A DNA stretch of 20,592 nt from positions 1 through 20,592 of the forward strand of contig CAZEXI010000037.1 of assembly GCA_964516805.1 (NCBI GenBank), read 5' to 3'. The position numbers were made by a program, and so were the translations under genes. Below, piece after piece: positions 14,290-20,592 of this stretch (position 1 is its first letter; each line of letters starts with the position of its first letter). Origin of the DNA: CAYSTL01 sp964516805. Its GTDB lineage: Archaea; Thermoplasmatota; Thermoplasmata; Halarchaeoplasmatales; Halarchaeoplasmataceae. The notes beneath the pieces were generated by a model that saw nothing but the letters and a program-made list of their open reading frames with translations, searched no databases and was not told where the DNA came from.

Positions 14290-15102
14290 CTATGATAGGT
14301 CTACAACATCTTTTAGCTCTTCGATCGATTTATCGTAATAATCCAATTCCTTGTAATTTAATATCAAAGCATCCTCTGGACACTCTTCGATGCATCTACC
14401 GCATCCTCTGCAATCTTCGCTTATCACTGCCTTTCCGTCATCGATCTCAATAGCATCTACAAAACATACATCAGTACATTCACCACAGCCGATACAGCTA
14501 TCAGTCACCTCTATTTCGACACCGGGCATCCTCTTAATCTTGTCACTTATATCGTGATCGAGGTTTGGAATCATCTTCCAAAGACAACAGCACGGGCAGC
14601 AGTTACATATCGTCATCAACTTCTTACCTGGTCCAATATCCAGCCAAACTGGATCCAGCTTATTCCTTCCAATCAGATGAACAAGTCCAGCTTCTCTGCA
14701 CTTTTCCACATGCTCCAAAGCTTCTTCTTTGCTGACAGGTCTACCCAGGTCATCATCAATATCTTTGGCCGCTTCTCCCAGGAACAGACATCCCAAGTCT
14801 ATCGGATAATCTTTGCACTGATTCGATTTCCTACATATACAAAAATCCATTATCCAGTGAAAATCCGCTTCCTCTATGAAATAATCCACGATCTTAGAGG
14901 GTAATACATAATTATCAGGCATCTCTATCGACTTATCCATCTCTATCACACTATCTTTTGTGAGATAGATCATGTTATCTTCTTCAAAAAGCAGCTTATC
15001 TACCAATCTTCCGATCAGGGGATAGTTAGTTAGATCGGCCAATCTAAATCTCTTTGGGAAAAATTTGTCTATCAATTTTATTATGAGCTTTTGCTTCTTC
15101 AA
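14290..15102 (-). CDS. Cysteine-rich protein with two C-terminal [4Fe-4S] ferredoxin motifs
   Basis: This 270-residue protein contains 19 cysteines. Residues 88-105 carry a first cluster (DFCICRKSNQCKDY...GCLFLGE). Residues 166-173 form the striking CNCCPCCC. Two classic ferredoxin motifs then follow, Cys203-x2-Cys206-x2-Cys209-x3-Cys213 and Cys231-x2-Cys234-x2-Cys237-x3-Cys241, each with the following Pro- or Val-containing turn. The middle has RPVSKEEALEHVEKCREAGLVHLIGRNKLD. I recall relatives in anaerobic archaea and bacteria, but their function is unknown; electron transfer or metal handling is inferred. The start is TTG at 15102, since no in-frame ATG appears before residue 44. It ends in TAG with GTT TAA right behind, so readthrough would add only two residues. 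Confidence 0.88.
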   Translation of the reverse strand: MKKQKLIIKLIDKFFPKRFRLADLTNYPLIGRLVDKLLFEEDNMIYLTKDSVIEMDKSIEMPDNYVLPSKIVDYFIEEADFHWIMDFCICRKSNQCKDYPIDLGCLFLGEAAKDIDDDLGRPVSKEEALEHVEKCREAGLVHLIGRNKLDPVWLDIGPGKKLMTICNCCPCCCLWKMIPNLDHDISDKIKRMPGVEIEVTDSCIGCGECTDVCFVDAIEIDDGKAVISEDCRGCGRCIEECPEDALILNYKELDYYDKSIEELKDVVDLS

Positions 15103-15168
15103 TTTATAACACTTGATTTATTATGGATAAATTAGGTATTTAACCATTCTCTTAAAAATGACTGTGGT

Positions 15169-15801
15169 TTATAGATTTGCTAAAATTTCTTTTGCTCTAT
15201 CTTTAGCTTTTTGATAATTTTCATTATCTTCAAAATCACCCTCTAAAAACCTCTTTATCTCTTTCTTTATACGTTGATGATGATTTTTTTCATGTTTCTT
15301 ATCAACAGGCTTTTCAGCCTGCAACTTTTCTCCACCCTCGTTAAATCCTTCAGGATAGTACCAGTCTTTGAACCAAGTAAATCCTCGTTTATAGAGTTTG
15401 AAACCAAGGCGGGTAACTACTTCAGGGTAATCTCTTACAAGACCAAACCTGGTCTCCTTATCCTCGCTGTATTCCACGAATATCCTTCCACCGTCTCCAA
15501 GGTTATCAGATATCTTATTCAATATGATATCCTCTAATTCAGTATCAAAGTAGTTGATCGTCCCGTCCTGAAGATATATATCATCATTGATGCCAAAGAT
15601 CTCAACCCAGGGTTTGTAATATGGTTGTTTTCCCTGATAAACACTGAGATAAAAAAGTAATTTTTCAGAGTTGTTTTTTTTACAGAAAATCTCTAGATAT
15701 CTTTGATTGTTGATCCGTCCTTTGTCCATTTTTTTAACGTATATTATTTTATCCTGTATCTGGAGACCTTCATTTAAGTCATCCACTAAATCTTCCAACA
15801 T
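15169..15801 (-). CDS. DUF1122-like archaeal protein
   Basis: This 210-residue soluble protein contains a segment that resembles DUF1122 as I recall it: GGRIFVEYSEDKETRFGL, then TRLGFKLYKRGFTWFKDWYYPEG and EGGEKLQAEKP. The tail is a Lys/Glu-rich helix. No function is known; the pattern of the central domain suggests an acyltransferase-like fold, but that is weak. I prefer the ATG at 15801 to the one at 15813 because a TATAAATA box (15829-15836) predicts a transcript start near 15806, after the upstream ATG. It stands alone between the Fe-S gene and the methyltransferase gene. Confidence 0.7.
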   Translation of the reverse strand: MLEDLVDDLNEGLQIQDKIIYVKKMDKGRINNQRYLEIFCKKNNSEKLLFYLSVYQGKQPYYKPWVEIFGINDDIYLQDGTINYFDTELEDIILNKISDNLGDGGRIFVEYSEDKETRFGLVRDYPEVVTRLGFKLYKRGFTWFKDWYYPEGFNEGGEKLQAEKPVDKKHEKNHHQRIKKEIKRFLEGDFEDNENYQKAKDRAKEILANL

Positions 15802-15828
15802 GAATATTACCATTTTTTATCTTTATAC

Positions 15829-15836
15829 TATTTATA
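15829..15836 (-). promoter_or_regulatory. TATA box of the DUF1122-like gene
   Basis: TATAAATA on the minus strand is a strong archaeal TATA match. Its distance predicts a short-leader transcript and favours the ATG at 15801. Confidence 0.55.
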
Positions 15837-15870
15837 ACTTCCTCAAAAATTGTGACTTTATTTTAAAACC

Positions 15871-16536
15871 TTAATTTCTTAGATAGTACATCCTGTTGAT
15901 CTGATCGTGTTCTTTAAACTCAACATCGATCCTTTTATCCACTGTAAAATACTCTGACAACAATTGATCTACTTCCTTATCTGTGAGATTCCAAAAATAC
16001 AGTCCTGTATCTTCCTTATAGAAACTTTCAGATATCTCCTCTGAACCCCATTCTTCTAATTGCTCGGGTTCGGTATGATCATTCATCTTAAGAAGGAGCT
16101 TACCATCGGATTCAATTATCCTATTGAATTCAGATAACAAACTTCTAGCATCATCTGGGATAAGGTTATCCACCACATTGGAAAGTATACCTGCATCGAA
16201 TTCGTCCTCTCCGAACCGTGATAACTTTTCGACTCCACCACAGATAAATTCAGAACGATCCTCGAGATTATTATCTCTAGCTATATTTTCTGCTGAATTC
16301 AATGCTTTTTCACTTATATCTATACCTACCAAACTCGCCTTCCTCTTATAACCTGCCCTCAATAGCAATGAGCCGTTTCCACACCCAAAATCGATTATAG
16401 AATCAGAATCTTTAGACAACCATTTGATACCCTCTTCGATCTTTTCTACTGATATAGGTTCGGATAAATCCTTTTCACTCTTTTCATTCTCAAAGATATC
16501 ATTCCAGAACTGTTCAGTCTCTTTATATCCATTCAT
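15871..16536 (-). CDS. Class I SAM-dependent methyltransferase
   Basis: This 221-residue protein has the Rossmann-type SAM-binding motif I, IIDFGCGNGSLLL (about 47-59), followed by an acidic second strand in LVGIDISEKAL and a third in FDAGILSNVVDNLIPDD. This is the pattern of small-molecule or protein methyltransferases. The N-terminal WNDIFENEKS and the FWNLTDKEVDQLL stretch resemble EEF1A-lysine or generic Methyltransf_25-type proteins, but the substrate cannot be assigned. A TTTAAA element lies about 26-31 bases before the ATG. It is divergent from the next membrane-protein gene. Confidence 0.85.
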   Translation of the reverse strand: MNGYKETEQFWNDIFENEKSEKDLSEPISVEKIEEGIKWLSKDSDSIIDFGCGNGSLLLRAGYKRKASLVGIDISEKALNSAENIARDNNLEDRSEFICGGVEKLSRFGEDEFDAGILSNVVDNLIPDDARSLLSEFNRIIESDGKLLLKMNDHTEPEQLEEWGSEEISESFYKEDTGLYFWNLTDKEVDQLLSEYFTVDKRIDVEFKEHDQINRMYYLRN

Positions 16537-16632
16537 AATACCACGTATGATGATGTTCGGTTTAAAATCAAATATCTATATTAAGATAACTATTGAAGGA
16601 TTGTTTTAAATAACTCATTCCACTTTATAAGG

Positions 16633-17652
16633 ATGATGAGGGGGCTAAAAACCAATTATAAGATGATCGTTATTTTGCTGATCATTACATTAATAGTCCT
16701 ACCTACAGTTTTAGCCCATGTCCCAAAAACATTCGAAGGAAATACAAGTCTAAAGACTGCCAAACACGTACATGATCCCACGAAATCATGGGTGATCTAT
16801 TCAGAATTAAAAAAAGGTGATAAAGCACATTATTACGAAATTGAACTGGAAGAAGGTGAGAGATTAAAATGCAGCATTCTCCTGCCAAAAGACGATGGTT
16901 TTGTCCCTGATTTAATCATAATGGGTCCAAATTTCGGAAATTCTAGTGAGATCCCTGATCATATCAAAGTACCTGAGAACTATGGATACAAAGTAATCGA
17001 AGGAGAAAAAGGTGAAAGAGAGTACGAACCTTTCACACCTGGTAGCTATTACTATCCTGCAGAATATGATGAAGAAGTTAATAGAACCGGCACTTTTTAT
17101 GTCGTAGTATCTGATGCAACACGTTCAGGAAAATATGGACTAGCAGTAGGTTACGAAGAAAGATATGGAATTTTAGAGTGGATAAGGGTACCGATTGATG
17201 TAGTGAATATCCATATATGGGAGGGACAACCGATATGGCTTATTTTCTCCCCAATATTCATCAGTTCTTTACTGGGTGCCATCTATTTTATATGGGCTGA
17301 ACAAAATGATGGAAAGTTACCTAACACGCTAGGAGCATGGCTCACATCTATAGCAGGATTACTATACATCGGAACCGGTGGGATGCTGTTGTTGCAGATG
17401 ATCATCGCTTCTTTGAAGGCAAATCCAGGTATGGCTGTGATCGTCACTGTCTTCTTTACGATAATCCCTTTGTCTCTCGGGCTTTTTACCTTTTCTTTAG
17501 GTCTAAAGATGGAAAAGCCTATCGAAATAAAAGATAGAATCAAATTTGCGATAATAAGTCTGATCGCACTCGTTACTTGGAGTGGTCTGATCATCGGACC
17601 AGTACTCGCATTGATAGGAGCAGTTTTACCTACAAAAAATAAAAGGGGATAA
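16633..17652 (+). CDS. Signal-peptide-bearing membrane protein with an extracytoplasmic domain and four C-terminal helices
   Basis: This 339-residue protein has a cleavable-looking signal (hydrophobic 11-27, then VLAHVPKTF). An outside domain spans about 29-190: it has the general look of a PPC-type beta domain (KGDKAHYYEIELEEGERLKCSILLP; TFYVVVSDATRSGKYGLAVGYEE). Four hydrophobic helices follow at about 195-221, 236-263, 268-292 and 305-332. The family is not named here, though similar architectures occur in euryarchaea. Tandem ATGs at 16633 and 16636 and a TTTTAAATA element centred near 16608 suggest a leaderless or very short leader. A GC-containing hairpin overlaps its stop codon. Confidence 0.85.
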   Translation: MMRGLKTNYKMIVILLIITLIVLPTVLAHVPKTFEGNTSLKTAKHVHDPTKSWVIYSELKKGDKAHYYEIELEEGERLKCSILLPKDDGFVPDLIIMGPNFGNSSEIPDHIKVPENYGYKVIEGEKGEREYEPFTPGSYYYPAEYDEEVNRTGTFYVVVSDATRSGKYGLAVGYEERYGILEWIRVPIDVVNIHIWEGQPIWLIFSPIFISSLLGAIYFIWAEQNDGKLPNTLGAWLTSIAGLLYIGTGGMLLLQMIIASLKANPGMAVIVTVFFTIIPLSLGLFTFSLGLKMEKPIEIKDRIKFAIISLIALVTWSGLIIGPVLALIGAVLPTKNKRG

Positions 17653-17659
17653 AAGCCCC
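17645..17659. terminator. Possible hairpin between convergent genes
   Basis: GGGG-ATAAAAG-CCCC forms a 4-bp G/C stem with a 7-base loop in otherwise AT-rich DNA. It overlaps the plus-strand stop and lies 18 bp from the minus-strand fasciclin stop. No strong T-run follows, so confidence is low. Confidence 0.3.
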
Positions 17660-17676
17660 CAAAATCAGATTTTAAA

Positions 17677-18087
17677 CTATTTCATTTTTCTTTTTGGTAC
17701 GAGTGGTTCATCGATTACGTGGATTATTCCGTTGCTGGTTTCTATGTCTGTCTTGATCACATTAGAATCGTTTACTTTAACTCCTTCTTCAGTATTGATA
17801 TTGATATATTCTCCTTGGACTGTCTTGTATTCTTTATCTTTGATATCTTTTGACCAAATTTTTCCTGGTATGAGATGGTACTTCAGTGTATTCTGCAGTT
17901 CTTCCTCATTTTTTAGTATGTCTTGGAATTCTTCTTTCGACATCTTATCGAATGCGTCATCGTTCGGTGCAAATACGGTGTATTCCTTGTTTCCCTTTAA
18001 TGTGTCTTCTAAGTGTGATCTCTTGATAGCATCTACTAATTTAGAAAAATCTTTGTCACTCGTAGCAGTATCTAACAAATTCTTCAA
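17677..18087 (-). CDS. Fasciclin (FAS1) domain protein without a signal peptide
   Basis: This 136-residue protein is a single FAS1 domain: the first conserved box YTVFAPNDDAFDKM lies at about 37-50, the second box LKYHLIPGKI at about 88-97, and IHVIDEPLVP near the end. FAS1 domains usually sit outside cells and bind glycans or partners, yet this one has no signal peptide or anchor, so it may be cytoplasmic. The TTG start is backed by a very strong Shine-Dalgarno sequence, AAGGAGGGG, eight bases upstream, and by a TATA box at 18131-18140. It ends in TAG, followed by TTT AAA ATC TGA. Confidence 0.85.
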   Translation of the reverse strand: MKNLLDTATSDKDFSKLVDAIKRSHLEDTLKGNKEYTVFAPNDDAFDKMSKEEFQDILKNEEELQNTLKYHLIPGKIWSKDIKDKEYKTVQGEYININTEEGVKVNDSNVIKTDIETSNGIIHVIDEPLVPKRKMK

Positions 18088-18108
18088 TCTTTTCCCCTCC
18101 TTGGATAA

Positions 18109-18147
18109 ATGACTACATAGTTATATCAAGTATTTATATTTAGTCAT
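18109..18147 (-). promoter_or_regulatory. Fasciclin gene promoter flanked by an inverted repeat
   Basis: The minus strand has an AATATAAATA TATA box (18131-18140). ATGACTA (18109-18115) and TAGTCAT (18141-18147) are perfect 7-bp inverted copies on either side of it, spaced by 25 bp. The arrangement could bind a dimeric regulator or form no functional structure at all. Confidence 0.45.
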
Positions 18148-18191
18148 ATTTTATATTTTAAAATAAGCACTAATAAGTAATTCAGATTTAA

Positions 18192-18644
18192 TTAAATGAT
18201 CTTAAGATAAACCGCTGCAGGATTTCCTTCACCCCACCCAGGATATGGATCGATCGTTTCGAGAAGAAAAAATCCTTTATTTTCATAAAATCTTCTGGTA
18301 TGCTCGTAAGGTTCATATTTCTCTTTTCTAGCAAGAGTTTTCACCATAATCACTTTTTTGTCTTCCATCAATTCTTCCAGTTCTTTAAGTAGGCTGGAAC
18401 CTATTCCCTTCCGTCTCTTTTCATATCTTACAGCCATCCACGAAATCTCAACTACATCAACATTTTTCTCATCATAAACTAAGAAACCTACTATATTACC
18501 ATCATCCTCAGCAACTATAAACTCATGTTTTCCTAAATCACTATCCATCACAGATAATCCGGTTTCTTCAAAATAATTGTTTAATTCTTCAGCTATAGAT
18601 ATACATTCATCGATATCTTCCTTCCTACCTTTTCTCAACCTCAT
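18192..18644 (-). CDS. GNAT-family N-acetyltransferase
   Basis: This 150-residue protein has the GNAT fold signature. Motif A reads VEISWMAVRYEKRRKGIGSSLLKELEELM (split: beta strand, then the acetyl-CoA loop RRKGIGS), and a C-terminal RRFYENKGFFLLE is the usual motif B. The N-terminus RLRKGRKEDIDECISIAEEL is typical. It would transfer an acetyl group from acetyl-CoA to an amine of unknown identity. An AAATAATA element near 18668-18676 could give a near-leaderless mRNA. It is divergent from the short-chain dehydrogenase gene. Confidence 0.9.
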   Translation of the reverse strand: MRLRKGRKEDIDECISIAEELNNYFEETGLSVMDSDLGKHEFIVAEDDGNIVGFLVYDEKNVDVVEISWMAVRYEKRRKGIGSSLLKELEELMEDKKVIMVKTLARKEKYEPYEHTRRFYENKGFFLLETIDPYPGWGEGNPAAVYLKII

Positions 18645-18667
18645 CGTGAATATATCTAAAGGGATAC

Positions 18668-18703
18668 ACCTATTATTTGTTTTCCTCGGGCAAAAATATA
18701 TTT
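18668..18703. promoter_or_regulatory. Divergent promoters of the acetyltransferase and short-chain dehydrogenase genes
   Basis: AAATATATTT (18694-18703) on the plus strand predicts a transcript start near 18725, just before the ATG at 18728. This argues against a longer reading frame that would begin upstream at 18677. A minus-strand AT-rich element near 18668-18676 is placed for the acetyltransferase gene. Confidence 0.5.
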
Positions 18704-18727
18704 AAGTTCTATGAAATCATTTATAAT

Positions 18728-19411
18728 ATGAACATAGAGGGGAAAACTGTATTGGTGACAGGTTCTAGTTCTGGAATAGGTAGAGAAACTGTGAAGAAAT
18801 TCGCAGAGAATGGAAGTGAAGTGGTCATCACTTTCCATTCAGGTAAGGAAAGAGCTAAAGAGACTGCGCATTACTGTAGAAATTTCACAGACACATTGGT
18901 AACAAAATTAGATGTGACCGATATAGACTCAATTGAAAATGCTGTGGATAAAATTGAAAAAAATTTCAACGGTCTAGATATTCTTGTCAACAATGCAGGT
19001 GTGCTAGAAAAAGGAAAACTAGCAAAACAATCATATGATGAAATAAAAAAACAAATCGATGTGAATCTTACCGGGCTCATAAACGTTACCAGGACTTTTT
19101 TACCGATGATCAGTAAAAACGATAGAGGTATCGTCATAAACATAGCAAGTGGTCTAGGTAAAAGCGGAATAGGTGGTTATGGAGTATATTCAGCAACAAA
19201 ATTTGGTGTAAGAGGATTTACACAAGCGCTCGCTGATGAACTTCCTAGAGGTATAATGACCTACGTAGTAAATCCAAGCATGACTGCGACCAATATGACC
19301 AATTACAGTGGAAGGGATCCAAAAAAAGTTGCTGAAGTCATAGTCAATACAGCGAAGGAACAGTACAAAAAAAGATCTGGAGACGATATAGACGTGACCG
19401 ATCATATATGA
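18728..19411 (+). CDS. Short-chain dehydrogenase/reductase
   Basis: This 227-residue classical SDR has the NAD(P)-binding TGSSSGIG at residues 11-18, NNAG at 88-91, and the catalytic Ser141 with Tyr154-x3-Lys158 (YSATK). The family oxidises or reduces alcohols and ketones; the substrate is not deducible. The second strand ends VVITFHSGKERA without the acidic residue typical of NAD-preferring forms, so NADP use is plausible. It is slightly short at the C-terminus relative to the usual 240-250 residues. Start ATG 18728 is set by the SDR N-terminus and by the TATA box 25-34 bases upstream. It is convergent with the PfpI-type gene, 16 bp away. Confidence 0.92.
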   Translation: MNIEGKTVLVTGSSSGIGRETVKKFAENGSEVVITFHSGKERAKETAHYCRNFTDTLVTKLDVTDIDSIENAVDKIEKNFNGLDILVNNAGVLEKGKLAKQSYDEIKKQIDVNLTGLINVTRTFLPMISKNDRGIVINIASGLGKSGIGGYGVYSATKFGVRGFTQALADELPRGIMTYVVNPSMTATNMTNYSGRDPKKVAEVIVNTAKEQYKKRSGDDIDVTDHI

Positions 19412-19427
19412 AAAAAAGAAATGGATT

Positions 19428-19934
19428 TTAGTCCAAAAGTTTTAAAGTCTCCCTCATGAAAGCTGGTAAGTCTGGTGGCATCCTAGAAGTGACAAGATTT
19501 CCATCTACGACCACTTCCTCATCAACGTAGTTACCTCCAGCATTCTTCACATCTGTTGCTACAGAATACCAGCATGTCAGTTTCTTACCATCTAGCACAT
19601 CGGCCTCTATAAGTACCTGAGCACCATGACATACGGAAGCTATCACCAGATCATTTTCGTATGCATCCTTGACTAATTGAACGATAGAGTCTTTGATCCG
19701 CATTATGTCTGGACCTCTCCCACCGGGTATAACAAGGACGTCATAATCGTTCACATCAACGTCCTCTGCAGCTTTATCCGACTGCTGTTTATAACCATGT
19801 TTGCTCTCATAAACTTCACCCTCTTCTTCTGAGACCAGATCTACCTCGTAACCAGCTTCCTGCAGACGGTAATAGGGATAGATCAACTCAGAGTCTTCGA
19901 ACCCATTCTCTAAAAGCACTATTCCTTTCGACAT
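19428..19934 (-). CDS. DJ-1/PfpI family protein
   Basis: This 168-residue protein has the nucleophile-elbow cysteine in ASVCHGAQ (Cys102, His103), the early acidic GFEDSEL (Glu13) and the VIPGGRGPD loop, all standard for the PfpI/YhbO branch. Members are described as intracellular proteases or as glyoxalase/deglycase-like stress proteins; which applies here is not clear. I take ATG 19934, because AGGTGA lies five bases before it and overlaps an upstream in-frame GTG (19943). Confidence 0.92.
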   Translation of the reverse strand: MSKGIVLLENGFEDSELIYPYYRLQEAGYEVDLVSEEEGEVYESKHGYKQQSDKAAEDVDVNDYDVLVIPGGRGPDIMRIKDSIVQLVKDAYENDLVIASVCHGAQVLIEADVLDGKKLTCWYSVATDVKNAGGNYVDEEVVVDGNLVTSRMPPDLPAFMRETLKLLD

Positions 19935-20075
19935 ATTTTTCACCTATTAACAGATATTGGTTTTCATTTTTAATTAAATTTTTGCTCGATATCCAGAAGT
20001 TCTAATCGCATCACTGGACATAACTGACAAAAAATACTTATGCTAAGGTTTTTGTTAGTATAACGGAGTGGTAAC

Positions 20076-20592
20076 ATGGTTAATAAATATCCTTACCCTT
20101 CGGGAGAGGGTAAAGTAAAGTGGGTGAGTACAGATTGGTTAGAAGATCACTTAAAAGACGATGATCTGATGATAATGGACACACAACCAGACATACATGA
20201 TTATATCACTGAACATGTGCCTGGTGCTGTCTATTTCAATCAAAAATTGCTGAGAGCTCCGTATAAAGGAAGACCGGGAGTTTACGTTGATGATAAAGTT
20301 ATACAGAAACTGTTCAGAAGAGTTGGTCTGAAGAAAGATATACCTGTGGTAGTCTACACAGGTACAGGTGATTTCAGAGGTTGGGGTGACGGTCTAGAAC
20401 AGACGATGGTAGCCTTTACACTTGCCAAATATGGGCATGACAATGTATACGTTTTAGACGGTGGTCTTGACAAATGGAAGAAAGAAGATAAAAGAGTGAC
20501 CAAAGAATTTCCAGTTACTGAAGAGTCTCTTTTCGAAGTCGACGTACATGACGATTATGTAGTTAATATGAACGAAGTTAAAGAGATGAAAG
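20076..20592 (+). CDS. Rhodanese-type sulfurtransferase, 5' part only (runs off the window)
   Basis: The first 172 codons are present and the frame is open at the window edge. The N-terminus VSTDWLEDHLKDDDLMIMD, then HVPGAVYFN, and VYVLDGGLDKWKKE are hallmarks of the first domain of two-domain thiosulfate or mercaptopyruvate sulfurtransferases. The active-site loop position of this domain reads VVYTGTGDFRGWGD and has no cysteine, as expected for the non-catalytic first domain; the catalytic CxxG-type loop should lie in the second domain beyond 20592. GGAGTGG eight bases or fewer before the ATG and an AAATACTTA TATA-like element at about 20032-20040 support the start. Confidence 0.9.
   Translation, partial: MVNKYPYPSGEGKVKWVSTDWLEDHLKDDDLMIMDTQPDIHDYITEHVPGAVYFNQKLLRAPYKGRPGVYVDDKVIQKLFRRVGLKKDIPVVVYTGTGDFRGWGDGLEQTMVAFTLAKYGHDNVYVLDGGLDKWKKEDKRVTKEFPVTEESLFEVDVHDDYVVNMNEVKEMK

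Noticed and set aside
18677..18727. 17-residue N-terminal extension of the short-chain dehydrogenase from a TTG
   Set aside because: The TATA box at 18694-18703 lies inside the extension, and the SDR fold begins right at ATG 18728.

Overview
The window is archaeal chromosome. It encodes archaeal-type information-processing proteins: the catalytic primase subunit PriS, the RNase P protein Pop5, and the PIN plus zinc-ribbon ribosome-maturation protein Nob1. It also encodes archaeal mevalonate kinase, HtpX and a COG1031-type radical SAM protein with a helix-hairpin-helix tail. The DNA is AT-rich. Promoters look like archaeal TATA boxes about 25 nt upstream of the start, several of them consistent with leaderless mRNAs. 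Where Shine-Dalgarno sequences occur they resemble GGTGA/GGAGG. A euryarchaeal lineage such as Thermoplasmatota is the best guess, but the sequence alone does not fix it. No rRNA, tRNA, CRISPR array, transposase or prophage was seen.

Layout. 286-2717 (minus) is a four-ORF cell-surface cluster: two tandem paralogues with N-terminal membrane anchors that share a 203-bp identical block, then a GGGGGGCPY-type surface protein cut into two ORFs by an in-frame TAG. 3013-4849 (minus) holds mevalonate kinase and HtpX. 4920-7164 (plus) holds PriS and an unknown membrane protein. A BioB-like radical SAM protein (minus) converges on these with overlapping ends. 8051-12000 (plus) is a tight cluster of a DUF4129-like membrane protein, Pop5, the COG1031 radical SAM/HhH protein and a UPF0282-type metallo-beta-lactamase protein. 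A gamma-carbonic-anhydrase-like protein (minus) abuts it stop to stop. Then come a coiled-coil protein and Nob1 (plus). A Cys-rich Fe-S protein follows on the minus strand with an apparent 30-residue membrane miniprotein behind it. The right third holds single genes: a DUF1122-like protein, a methyltransferase, a signal-peptide/four-helix membrane protein, a fasciclin-domain protein, a GNAT acetyltransferase, a short-chain dehydrogenase, a DJ-1/PfpI protein, and the start of a rhodanese-type sulfurtransferase that runs off the window.

The most interesting signal is the behaviour of TAG. Four ORFs end in TAG. In one (835) the same frame continues for about 180 codons into what looks like the rest of the same protein. 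In the other three (HtpX, the Fe-S protein, the fasciclin protein) an in-frame TAA or TGA follows within four codons. None of 18 TAA/TGA-ended genes checked by hand has such a second stop. This suggests, but does not prove, that TAG is read as an amino acid here, pyrrolysine being the obvious candidate in archaea. A split gene with translational re-initiation is the main alternative at 835.
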